Assembly (NCBI GenBank): GCA_023441055.1
Contig: JAEZQY010000008.1
Location: forward strand, 310,001 to 374,000
DNA from: Bacillota bacterium
Lineage (GTDB): Bacteria; Bacillota; Bacilli; Paenibacillales; UBA4045
Direction of reading: 5' to 3'
DNA length: 64,000 bases
The translations under genes and the position numbers were made by a program. Positions 1 through 6,570 of this stretch are shown here, piece by piece (the stretch's first letter is position 1; each line of letters begins with the position of its first letter). The notes below the pieces were generated by a model. That model searched no databases. It was given only the letters and a program-made list of their open reading frames with translations, and was not told where the DNA came from.

Positions 1-489
1 GAAGGTGAATACGATCGTATTCGTAGACATATAACGCAGGCGATTGGCCTGTGTGGACACATCGAACATCAGAACCAGATAGCCCGTCCAGTAGAATGAA
101 TTAGCCAGACCGTTCAATATCGCGAAGATATAGAAGTAATCCGCAACCTGCTCTTGCGCCAGCACGACTAATAGATAGAACAAGGCGGAGAAGATTACAC
201 CGAGTCGGAAGACGAACATCCGATCCTTCTTCTTCACCCATCTTCCGGCCCAAGCGAATGCCAGCGGGGTAAGCGCGTTGACGATGATCTGATAAGCGCC
301 GTTAATCGCCAGACTCTCGGTCAATCGCCATAAGTATAAATTCAAGAACACGCCGGACATGGATGCGCCAAGCGTAAAACTCCAATGAATGAACAAGGAG
401 AGCCTTGCATCTCGGGAGAGCGCTCGCTCGGGGGCAATTTGAGGACGCAACCTTCGTGATAGCTGTTGAAAAATTGCAATTAGTCTCAT
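1..489 (-). CDS. MFS transporter, N-terminal part (runs off window)
   Basis: The frame is open from an ATG at 489 down to the window edge, giving 163 codons with no stop, so only the N-terminal part is visible. A GAGGAG ribosome site lies just upstream. The protein has a short basic cytoplasmic start, then hydrophobic segments separated by charged loops (about residues 38-56, 62-80, 92-112, 118-146). A positively charged loop with W-V-K-K-K-D-R-M-F between segments 2 and 3 is typical of the Major Facilitator Superfamily. These are 12-14 helix secondary transporters; the substrate cannot be read from this fragment. It is the first gene of its unit and runs away from the small gene at 610. Other polytopic families are possible but less likely. 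Confidence 0.7.
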   Translation of the reverse strand, partial: MRLIAIFQQLSRRLRPQIAPERALSRDARLSLFIHWSFTLGASMSGVFLNLYLWRLTESLAINGAYQIIVNALTPLAFAWAGRWVKKKDRMFVFRLGVIFSALFYLLVVLAQEQVADYFYIFAILNGLANSFYWTGYLVLMFDVSTQANRLRYMSTNTIVFTF

Positions 490-553
490 GGTGATGTCTC
501 CTCAATTCGGCGCATATTCATCATTCTGCCATATGTGTTCTATCTTAATAGAT

Positions 554-581
554 TTGCAACTTGAGGTCTATTCGTTATAAT
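554..581 (+). promoter_or_regulatory. Sigma-A-type promoter for the 32-codon gene
   Basis: TTGCAA (554-559) and TATAAT (576-581) are separated by 16 bp, close to the sigma-A consensus. The predicted start point is about 20 bp before the GGAGGTG ribosome site at 597-603. Confidence 0.65.
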
Positions 582-609
582 GGAATTAACAATATTGGAG
601 GTGTAGACG

Positions 610-708
610 ATGTCCACCGCTTTTCTCCTGGTCATAGCAGTGTCTGTACTTATGCTGGGTTCCATCTTCACCGCTGCATATAATGACGACAAGACAAAGG
701 GACTGTAA
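610..708 (+). CDS. Small single-span membrane protein, 32 aa, unknown function
   Basis: An ATG at 610 follows a strong GGAGGTG (597-603) and opens a 32-codon frame ending in TAA at 706-708. The product starts M-S-T-A-F-L-L-V-I-A and is hydrophobic to about residue 23. It then has a short charged end with two Asp and two Lys, as expected for one membrane helix with a small polar tail. The gene has its own promoter at 554-581 and a hairpin overlapping its stop, so it is probably a separate transcript. No known family was recognised. Candidate roles such as a small regulator of a membrane complex or a type I toxin-like peptide are speculation. Confidence 0.6.
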   Translation: MSTAFLLVIAVSVLMLGSIFTAAYNDDKTKGL

Positions 709-724
709 ATTTACAGTCCCTTTG
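695..724 (+). terminator. Perfect 30-bp palindrome, likely terminator
   Basis: The sequence from 695 to 724 is a perfect inverted repeat centred on AATT at 708-711. It overlaps the stop codon of the 32-codon gene. It is followed by CTTTACCC rather than a pure T run, so it may act as a weak or bidirectional terminator between this gene and the convergent AbrB-type gene. Confidence 0.55.
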
Positions 725-777
725 CTTTACCCTTTGCTTTTCCCTTTGCTTTACCCTTTGCTTTTCCCTTTTCTTTG
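718..777. repeat. Five tandem copies of a 12-bp unit
   Basis: The unit CCCTTTGCTTT(A/T) is repeated five times in a row from 718 to 777. Position 12 alternates A and T, and the last copy is diverged. The first copy starts inside the 3' arm of the preceding palindrome. The tract lies between two convergent genes and has one purine-rich strand. Confidence 0.9.
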
Positions 778-786
778 GGGTTCAGC

Positions 787-1035
787 TTAGTTCACCATAT
801 GTTTCATTTCACCCAAGCATGGCTTACAAATATAACGCGAGCTGTACTCGATCACTTCATCCTGATTGGAGCAGAAGATGCACTTTGGTTTATATCTCTC
901 CAGAATGATATGGTCGCCTTGCACCAAGATCTCCACTGGGTCGCCTTCATTCATTTGGTACCTCTTGCGAAGGGATTTGGGCAATACAATACGACCTAGT
1001 TGATCCACTTTTCTGACTACGCCTACCGGTTTCAT
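787..1035 (-). CDS. AbrB/SpoVT-type transition-state regulator with Cys4 tail
   Basis: This 82-residue protein begins M-K-P-V-G-V-V-R-K-V-D-Q-L-G-R-I-V-L-P-K. That is the swapped-hairpin DNA-binding domain of the AbrB family (residues 1-50), where dimers bind promoters of transition-phase and sporulation genes. The C-terminal part carries two CxxC pairs (C-I-F-C and C-K-P-C), a likely zinc knuckle absent from B. subtilis AbrB but seen in related clostridial and paenibacillar members. The start at 1035 is chosen because AGGAGAGAGG lies just upstream. A longer frame from 1056 would contain that ribosome site. The gene converges on the 12-bp repeats. The exact paralogue cannot be told from the sequence. 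Confidence 0.85.
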   Translation of the reverse strand: MKPVGVVRKVDQLGRIVLPKSLRKRYQMNEGDPVEILVQGDHIILERYKPKCIFCSNQDEVIEYSSRYICKPCLGEMKHMVN

Positions 1036-1171
1036 GATTAACCTCTCTCCTAACACTAGTTGTTTATCCGATCATGCCTCGCATCGTAATAATTAAGAGT
1101 TCGTCACATTCGACAAATTCCCTCTTTATTCTACAATATTTCGTTGAAACTTGCACCTATCTTTGTCAAAT

Positions 1172-1636
1172 TTATATTTGAGCAGGGAAATGAAGCTGTC
1201 GTAACGCCTCATACAATACAATCGCAGCCGCATTCGATAGATTAAGCGAGCGTACCGCATCCGTCATAGGCAGCCGAATCAGGGTATCCTGGTGCGCATC
1301 CAGTATCGCCGCCGGGAGACCTGCTGTCTCCTTGCCGAATACGAGGAAATCGCCATCGCGAAATTGTACATCCACATAACGATTCGTCGCCTTAGTCGTC
1401 GAACAGAAGAATCGTCCGTCCGGATACTGCTGCTGCAGCTCCTCGAAGGAATCATGATAGTGGATCTGCACAGCATGCCAGTAATCCAATCCCGCGCGTT
1501 TTAAGGTCTTATCATCGGTGTGAAATCCGAGCGGTCTGACCAAGTGTAAGATGGTGCCTGTCGCAGCACAGGTCCGTGAGATATTGCCGGTATTGGCCGG
1601 TATCTCTGGTTCAACTAATACAATATGTAAGGCCAT
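1172..1636 (-). CDS. trmL: tRNA (cytidine(34)-2'-O)-methyltransferase TrmL
   Basis: This 154-residue SPOUT methyltransferase is the usual TrmL length. TrmL uses S-adenosylmethionine to methylate the ribose of C34 or cmnm5U34 in the wobble position of tRNA-Leu. Three SPOUT motifs are visible: E-P-E-I-P-A-N-T-G-N near the N-terminus (residues 9-18), F-G-K-E-T-A-G-L-P (about 99-107) and S-L-N-L-S-N-A-A-A (about 128-136), which forms the trefoil knot that binds the cofactor. The start at 1636 is preceded by AGGGGGACAAC. The gene lies 26 bp after serC on the same strand and may be co-transcribed with it. Confidence 0.93.
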   Translation of the reverse strand: MALHIVLVEPEIPANTGNISRTCAATGTILHLVRPLGFHTDDKTLKRAGLDYWHAVQIHYHDSFEELQQQYPDGRFFCSTTKATNRYVDVQFRDGDFLVFGKETAGLPAAILDAHQDTLIRLPMTDAVRSLNLSNAAAIVLYEALRQLHFPAQI

Positions 1637-1662
1637 GTTGTCCCCCTCTCGAAGCTGCTCCC

Positions 1663-2751
1663 TCAGCCATGCTTACGAGCGAATTCCTTCATGAAGCTGC
1701 TGAGCGCTTCGAGCGATTCACGCGGTACCGCATTGTATGTGGATGCCCGGAGTCCCCCGACACTGCGATGGCCCTTCAAACCAACAAAGCCCTGCGCACC
1801 TGCATCCTTAACGAATGCCTTCTCGAGCTCCTCATCCTGCATCCGCCAGGTAATGTTCATAATCGAGCGGCTTGCAGTCTCTGCTACCCCTTGATAGAAG
1901 CCATTACTCTGATCGATCGTCTCATAGAGCAGGCTTGTCTTCTCACGATTGAACTGCTCGATGGCGGATAGGCCACCCTTGTCCTTAATCCACTTCAACA
2001 CAAGATTAACCATATAGACAGAGAATGCTGGCGGCGTATTATAGAGCGAGTCATTATTGGCATGCGTGCCATAGCGCAGCATTGTTGCGATATCCTTAGG
2101 CAAGTTCTGTAACAGATCCTCGCGTACAATGACAATGGTTACCCCGGAAGGTCCTAAGTTTTTCTGTGCACCTGCATAGATCAATCCGAACTTAGAAGCC
2201 TCGATCGGTCTACACATGATATCGCTGGACATATCCGCGAATAGCGGTACATCTCCTGTGTTTGGGAATTCCTTATACTGGATGCCGCCAATCGTCTCAT
2301 TCGATGTCAGATGCACATAAGCGCTGTTATCAGGCAGCTGCAGGTTGCTCAGATCAGGCACCTTAGTGAACTTGTCCGATTCCGCGCTTGCCACAATAGC
2401 AGCCTCACCGAACAGCTTGGCCTCTTCATAAGCCTTCTCTGCCCAAGCACCTGTATGTACGTATGCGCCTACTTGACCAGCGCGCAGAAAGTTCATTGGG
2501 ATCATCGCGAATTGCGTACTGGCTCCGCCCTGCAGGAACAGTACCTTGTACCCATCGGGCAAGCCTAGCAGTTCCTTCATCAATTGCTGTGTTTCATTAT
2601 TGATTGCCTCGTATTCCTTGCTGCGGTGCGAGATCTCCATCACCGACATGCCGATCCCCTTGTAATCAACCAGCTCTTCCTGCGCCTTTTGCAGCACTTC
2701 TAGCGGCAGTGCAGCCGGCCCCGCATTGAAATTATAAGCTCTTGCCATCAT
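1663..2751 (-). CDS. serC: Phosphoserine aminotransferase SerC
   Basis: The protein of about 362 residues opens A-R-A-Y-N-F-N-A-G-P-A-A-L-P, the signature start of SerC. This PLP enzyme converts 3-phosphohydroxypyruvate plus glutamate to phosphoserine in serine synthesis; the family also serves pyridoxine synthesis in some bacteria. The PLP lysine is in G-A-Q-K-N-L-G-P-S-G. Two adjacent ATGs (2751 and 2748) follow an AGGAAAGGTGA ribosome site and either may be used. A longer frame from 2811 has no ribosome site. It is on the same strand as trmL downstream and the lpl genes upstream, separated from the latter by a weak hairpin. Confidence 0.95.
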   Translation of the reverse strand: MMARAYNFNAGPAALPLEVLQKAQEELVDYKGIGMSVMEISHRSKEYEAINNETQQLMKELLGLPDGYKVLFLQGGASTQFAMIPMNFLRAGQVGAYVHTGAWAEKAYEEAKLFGEAAIVASAESDKFTKVPDLSNLQLPDNSAYVHLTSNETIGGIQYKEFPNTGDVPLFADMSSDIMCRPIEASKFGLIYAGAQKNLGPSGVTIVIVREDLLQNLPKDIATMLRYGTHANNDSLYNTPPAFSVYMVNLVLKWIKDKGGLSAIEQFNREKTSLLYETIDQSNGFYQGVAETASRSIMNITWRMQDEELEKAFVKDAGAQGFVGLKGHRSVGGLRASTYNAVPRESLEALSSFMKEFARKHG

Positions 2752-2828
2752 TCGTTCACCTTTCCTCTTTTCGGATATCGTAATGATAGCAAGATTCAAG
2801 TGGTTCATCAAGTTTCTTGTAACGACGA

Positions 2829-2851
2829 AGGGGACCCTTCACAGGCCCCCT
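2829..2851 (-). terminator. Possible terminator after the lplC-type gene
   Basis: A GC-rich inverted repeat (GGGGACC ... GGCCCCC with a 7-nt loop) lies just past the permease stop at 2857. No strong T run follows on the minus strand, so the call is weak. Confidence 0.35.
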
Positions 2852-2856
2852 CCTTC

Positions 2857-3735
2857 CTATCCCTTAATAGAACCAAGCAACGCGCCTTTAGCAAAGTGCT
2901 TCTGCAGGAACGGATATACCATGAGTATCGGCAGCGTAGCCACCACGATCGCCGCCATCTTCACCGCCTGTGAAGGCGGTGGAGCCGCATCCTCAAACCC
3001 TTCGCTGTCAAAGCTAAGCCCCGAGGATACGATTACGATCTGTCTTAGAATAATCTGTACCGGCCACTTATCCGTATCGTTCAAGTACAAGATAGCGGGC
3101 AGATACGTATTCCAGTAGGTGACCGCGTAGAATAAGGAAATCGTCGCGATCGCCGGCATCGACAGCGGCAGCACAATGCGGAACAAGATGCCGAAGTCGT
3201 TGCAGCCATCAATCTTCGCTGATTCCTCCAGCCCCTCAGGGAGGTTCTGGAAGAAATTCTTCAGGATAATCATATTGAATGCGCTAATCGTAGTGGGAAT
3301 GATCAGTGATAAGTAAGAATCGATCAGACCCAACTCCTTGACCACGATGAAGGTAGGGATTAATCCACCGCTGAACAACATCGTGAATACAACCAGGAAC
3401 ATGATGCTTGACCGCCCATCCAGATCTCTGCGCGACAGACCGTATGCCATCAGCATCGTGACCAGCATGCTGAACGCCGTGCCCGCCGCCGTTACAAAAA
3501 TCGAATTCGCAAGCCCCCTAATCATCATATCTGTGGAGAAGATATAACGATAGGCAGTGAAATCCCACACGGTCGGAATGAGCACGAAGCCCTTGCGCGC
3601 GATCTCAGCAGTTGTCGTGAACGACCCGGCTACTACATGCACGAATGGGAGCAGCGTGACGAGTGCGATCATGCTCAGTATGATGTAGATTCCAATATCT
3701 ATAATGCGACTTGAGATGCTGCGATCCTCTACCAT
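2857..3735 (-). CDS. lplC: Carbohydrate ABC transporter permease, LplC type
   Basis: This 292-residue inner-membrane permease has about six helices. Its EAA loop runs from E-G-L-E-E-S-A-K-I-D-G at residues 167-177 to about 195 and docks the ATPase. It resembles LplC/CUT1-family permeases that pair with LplB and a lipoprotein binding protein. These systems import oligosaccharides or sugar derivatives, and the substrate cannot be inferred. An AAGGAGACGAC ribosome site precedes the ATG at 3735. It is the third gene of the lplA-lplB-lplC set, 30 bp after lplB. No ATPase is encoded here, so a shared MsmX-type ATPase from elsewhere is likely. Confidence 0.88.
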   Translation of the reverse strand: MVEDRSISSRIIDIGIYIILSMIALVTLLPFVHVVAGSFTTTAEIARKGFVLIPTVWDFTAYRYIFSTDMMIRGLANSIFVTAAGTAFSMLVTMLMAYGLSRRDLDGRSSIMFLVVFTMLFSGGLIPTFIVVKELGLIDSYLSLIIPTTISAFNMIILKNFFQNLPEGLEESAKIDGCNDFGILFRIVLPLSMPAIATISLFYAVTYWNTYLPAILYLNDTDKWPVQIILRQIVIVSSGLSFDSEGFEDAAPPPSQAVKMAAIVVATLPILMVYPFLQKHFAKGALLGSIKG

Positions 3736-3765
3736 CTGTTAGTCGTCTCCTTCTAATCTGATCTA

Positions 3766-4719
3766 TTAATACACGCCTTCTTCTCCTACCTTCTTGGCCC
3801 ACCAGTTGGCCAGCACGACCAAGATGAGTCCCACGAAGGACTTGAAGAAGCCTACCGCAGTCGCATAACTGAATTGCCCTTGTCTGAGCGCCGCCGTGTA
3901 TACGAAGGTGTCGAAGATTTCGGCCACCTCACGATTCATGGCATTGAGCAGGAGATACACATGCTCGAAGCCCAGCTCCAGAACGTCCCCAATTTTCAGG
4001 ATCAGCAATACCACGATTACACTGCGAATCGAGGGAAGCGTAATATGCCACATTTGCTTAAAGCGACCCGCGCCATCCATTCTTGCTGCCTCATACATCT
4101 GTGGATCGATAGCCGCCATCGCCGCCAGATAGATAATTGTACCCCAGCCAGCTTCTCGCCAGATCACCTGGAAGATATACATCGGCCTGAACCATTCCAA
4201 GCTGAGCAGGAAATTCACCTTCTCGAAGCCGAAGTACACGAGCAGGTCATTGATCACGCCGCCATCCTGAGTGAACAGGACGAAGCTGATTGAGACGACA
4301 ATTACCCAGGACATGAAGTGCGGAATATATATAATTGTCTGTATTGTCCGCTTGAACCACCGTATACGCAGCTCATTAAGCATGAGCGACAGAATAATCG
4401 GAACCGGGAAGAAGAATAGCAGATTCATAGAGAACAGAATTAACGTATTCTTGAAGATGGTGTAGAACATCGGATCATTGAACAGTCGATTGAAGTGCTC
4501 CCAGCCTACCCAATCACTCCCGTTCATTCCCTTGAAGGGCTTGTAATTCTTGAAGGCAATAATCAGTCCATACATCGGAATATATTTGAAAATAAAGAAA
4601 TAGATCAGTCCAGGCAAGATCATCAGGTACAGTAATTTATTCCGATTGAGCCGCCGCATTCTCTCGGATCGAAGCCTCTTGCGTTCAATCGGCGCGTGTG
4701 GCATGGACACTTCGCTCAT
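3766..4719 (-). CDS. lplB: Carbohydrate ABC transporter permease, LplB type
   Basis: This 317-residue permease has a basic cytoplasmic N-terminus rich in Arg (residues 12-26) followed by about six helices. It carries the EAA loop Y-E-A-A-R-M-D-G-A-G-R-F near residues 208-219. It is the partner of the lplC-type permease, and together they form the membrane channel of a CUT1 sugar importer. The LplB family typically starts with such an Arg/Lys-rich segment and the Y-L-M-I-L-P-G-L-I-Y-F motif seen here. GGGAGAG lies just before the ATG at 4719. A GC-rich hairpin separates it from lplA upstream. Confidence 0.88.
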   Translation of the reverse strand: MSEVSMPHAPIERKRLRSERMRRLNRNKLLYLMILPGLIYFFIFKYIPMYGLIIAFKNYKPFKGMNGSDWVGWEHFNRLFNDPMFYTIFKNTLILFSMNLLFFFPVPIILSLMLNELRIRWFKRTIQTIIYIPHFMSWVIVVSISFVLFTQDGGVINDLLVYFGFEKVNFLLSLEWFRPMYIFQVIWREAGWGTIIYLAAMAAIDPQMYEAARMDGAGRFKQMWHITLPSIRSVIVVLLILKIGDVLELGFEHVYLLLNAMNREVAEIFDTFVYTAALRQGQFSYATAVGFFKSFVGLILVVLANWWAKKVGEEGVY

Positions 4720-4741
4720 TCGTCTCTCCCTTTCACTAGAG

Positions 4742-4772
4742 AAGGGGCTGCATATGGATCAGACAGCCCCTT
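4742..4772 (-). terminator. Intercistronic hairpin between lplA and lplB
   Basis: AAGGGGCTG (742-750 of this kb) pairs with CAGCCCCTT (764-772) around a 13-nt loop, with no T run. Such hairpins after binding-protein genes often stabilise the upstream message or partly attenuate the permease genes. Confidence 0.6.
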
Positions 4773-4807
4773 ATCATGATAACAATCCGAAATCGGATTA
4801 TCCGTTA

Positions 4808-6400
4808 TTATTTTGACTTCGCCCAGGATGCATTGATTTCTTCGATTACCTTGTCTCCACCCTGCTTCTTCCAATCATCCACTGCCCCTTGGAAGCCAGC
4901 AGCATCAATTGTACCCAGGATGTACTTGAAGGTAGCGTCACTGATAATCTGTTGCAGACGTACGCCATCTTGCGCCAATGTTGCCGAATCAAGTGCCGCC
5001 GCAGGGTCGAGAATCAACGCCTTATCCTGCTGTACGATTAACTCCTTCGCCTTGATAGTTGCAGGCAATACGGAGAGCGCGTCATATCTGCCCGTTGTAT
5101 CGAGATCACCAATTAAGCTGTCCTTGAAGCCCTTCACTTCGCGTGCGATGAGATCGGCCTTGTCGGAGAACGGCTTAGCCAATCCATCTACCACTTCATA
5201 ATGCTCGCCTTCGATCCCCCAATACATCAGGTTCGCAATCTCTGGCGTCATCTGCGCATCGAAGAATCCGAGCACCTGCTTCAATTCTTCCTCAGTCTTA
5301 ACCGCTGATTTCGGGAACACGATCAAGCTCGCATAGCCAGGAATCGCCCACATGCCGAAGTCGCCATTAGGACCTGTGATGATCCCTGCAACCTCCATCT
5401 CTGCGTCAGGGAAGTTCTTCAGCGTTTCATTATGCAGCGTCTGCACGTCAGTCATCGCGCCGATATATGCGCCGGCTGTTCCGTTATAGAAGAGATTCCG
5501 CTGATCTTCCTTGCTCGTAACCGGGAAGTCCTTGTTCATATAGCCCTTAGCGCGCAAGTCCTTCATATAATCCATCGTCTGGATATATTCATCGAACATG
5601 AATTCCGGCAGCAGCTGTCCATCCTTCTCGCCCCAATTGTTAGGCGTGTTGAACCAGGAGGATATCGTCTTGAATGCGCCATAGATCAGATCGCTGCGGT
5701 CCGATAGCCCGATGGTGTCGTTCTTATTGTTGCCGTCCGGATCCTTCTCGGTGAATGCCTGCAGCATCGCGAACACCTCGTCCACGTTCGTCGGCTCCTT
5801 GATCCCCAGGTTATCCGCCCAGTCCTTACGATAGATAATGCCTTGTCGAGCAAGCTCTCTGCCCAGATACAGCGAGTAGATCTTGCCATCTACCTTCGTA
5901 TTCGTCAGGATCGAATCCTTCAGCTTGCTAAGCCCTTCGAACTCGGACAGATAAGGCCCGATTTCCCAGAATTGGCCGTCGCGAATCGCATCCTTGTATT
6001 GCATGAAGCTAGCTTGGTTTTTCAAGTACACCACCTGCGGCAATGTGCCTGTAGCGAAGGAGGCGTTCATCTTCTCATCATAGTTGCCATCTGGCACCCA
6101 CTGGAGCGTAAGGTCGTAGCCCGTCTTCTCCTCCAGTAACAGCTCTATGCGGTCGGATGGAATTTCCTTCTCCTTCATTGGCAGCATAATCTCGATTGGA
6201 ATCGGTTTTGCTGGTTCAGCTGGCTTATTCTCTGATTTGTCTTCATTCTTCGCTGCTGAATCACTTGAGTTGTTAGCGCTTCCGTTGTCAGGTGCGCCTG
6301 CATTGTTATTGGTATTCGAGCTCCCGCAGGCCGCGAATACAGTCATCATCATTGCGAGTACGCACACCAGGATTAACAACTTGCTTCTACCCATTCTCAT
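4808..6400 (-). CDS. lplA: Extracellular sugar-binding lipoprotein, LplA type
   Basis: The protein of about 530 residues has a lipoprotein signal peptide (helix at 7-22) ending in V-F-A-A-C, so Cys25 should be lipidated. An Asn/Ser-rich linker (26-70) follows, then a large periplasmic-binding-type domain. It is the substrate receptor of the importer formed with lplB and lplC. Family members of this length are common in Paenibacillus next to membrane-bound AraC regulators, as here. The start at 6400 is chosen because GGGAGG lies 11 nt upstream and it gives a standard signal peptide. The longer frame to 6472 has no comparable site. The substrate is unknown. Confidence 0.88.
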   Translation of the reverse strand: MRMGRSKLLILVCVLAMMMTVFAACGSSNTNNNAGAPDNGSANNSSDSAAKNEDKSENKPAEPAKPIPIEIMLPMKEKEIPSDRIELLLEEKTGYDLTLQWVPDGNYDEKMNASFATGTLPQVVYLKNQASFMQYKDAIRDGQFWEIGPYLSEFEGLSKLKDSILTNTKVDGKIYSLYLGRELARQGIIYRKDWADNLGIKEPTNVDEVFAMLQAFTEKDPDGNNKNDTIGLSDRSDLIYGAFKTISSWFNTPNNWGEKDGQLLPEFMFDEYIQTMDYMKDLRAKGYMNKDFPVTSKEDQRNLFYNGTAGAYIGAMTDVQTLHNETLKNFPDAEMEVAGIITGPNGDFGMWAIPGYASLIVFPKSAVKTEEELKQVLGFFDAQMTPEIANLMYWGIEGEHYEVVDGLAKPFSDKADLIAREVKGFKDSLIGDLDTTGRYDALSVLPATIKAKELIVQQDKALILDPAAALDSATLAQDGVRLQQIISDATFKYILGTIDAAGFQGAVDDWKKQGGDKVIEEINASWAKSK

Positions 6401-6570
6401 GTTCTGTTTGACCTCCCACAAAATTATAATGTCGTTCCGAACTACACCCTCAGCATAGCTACAGGTCATCATTCCGTATATAATCTCGATCTCACATCTG
6501 TCAGAAACCCTTATAATACGGGCATTTGCGGCACTTCGAACGGATCAACCTGACCAAATGATTATACGCT

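Noticed and set aside
3874..4293. 139-codon open frame opposite lplB
   Set aside because: Shadow of a permease gene; composition is unlike a protein and no start signal is seen.
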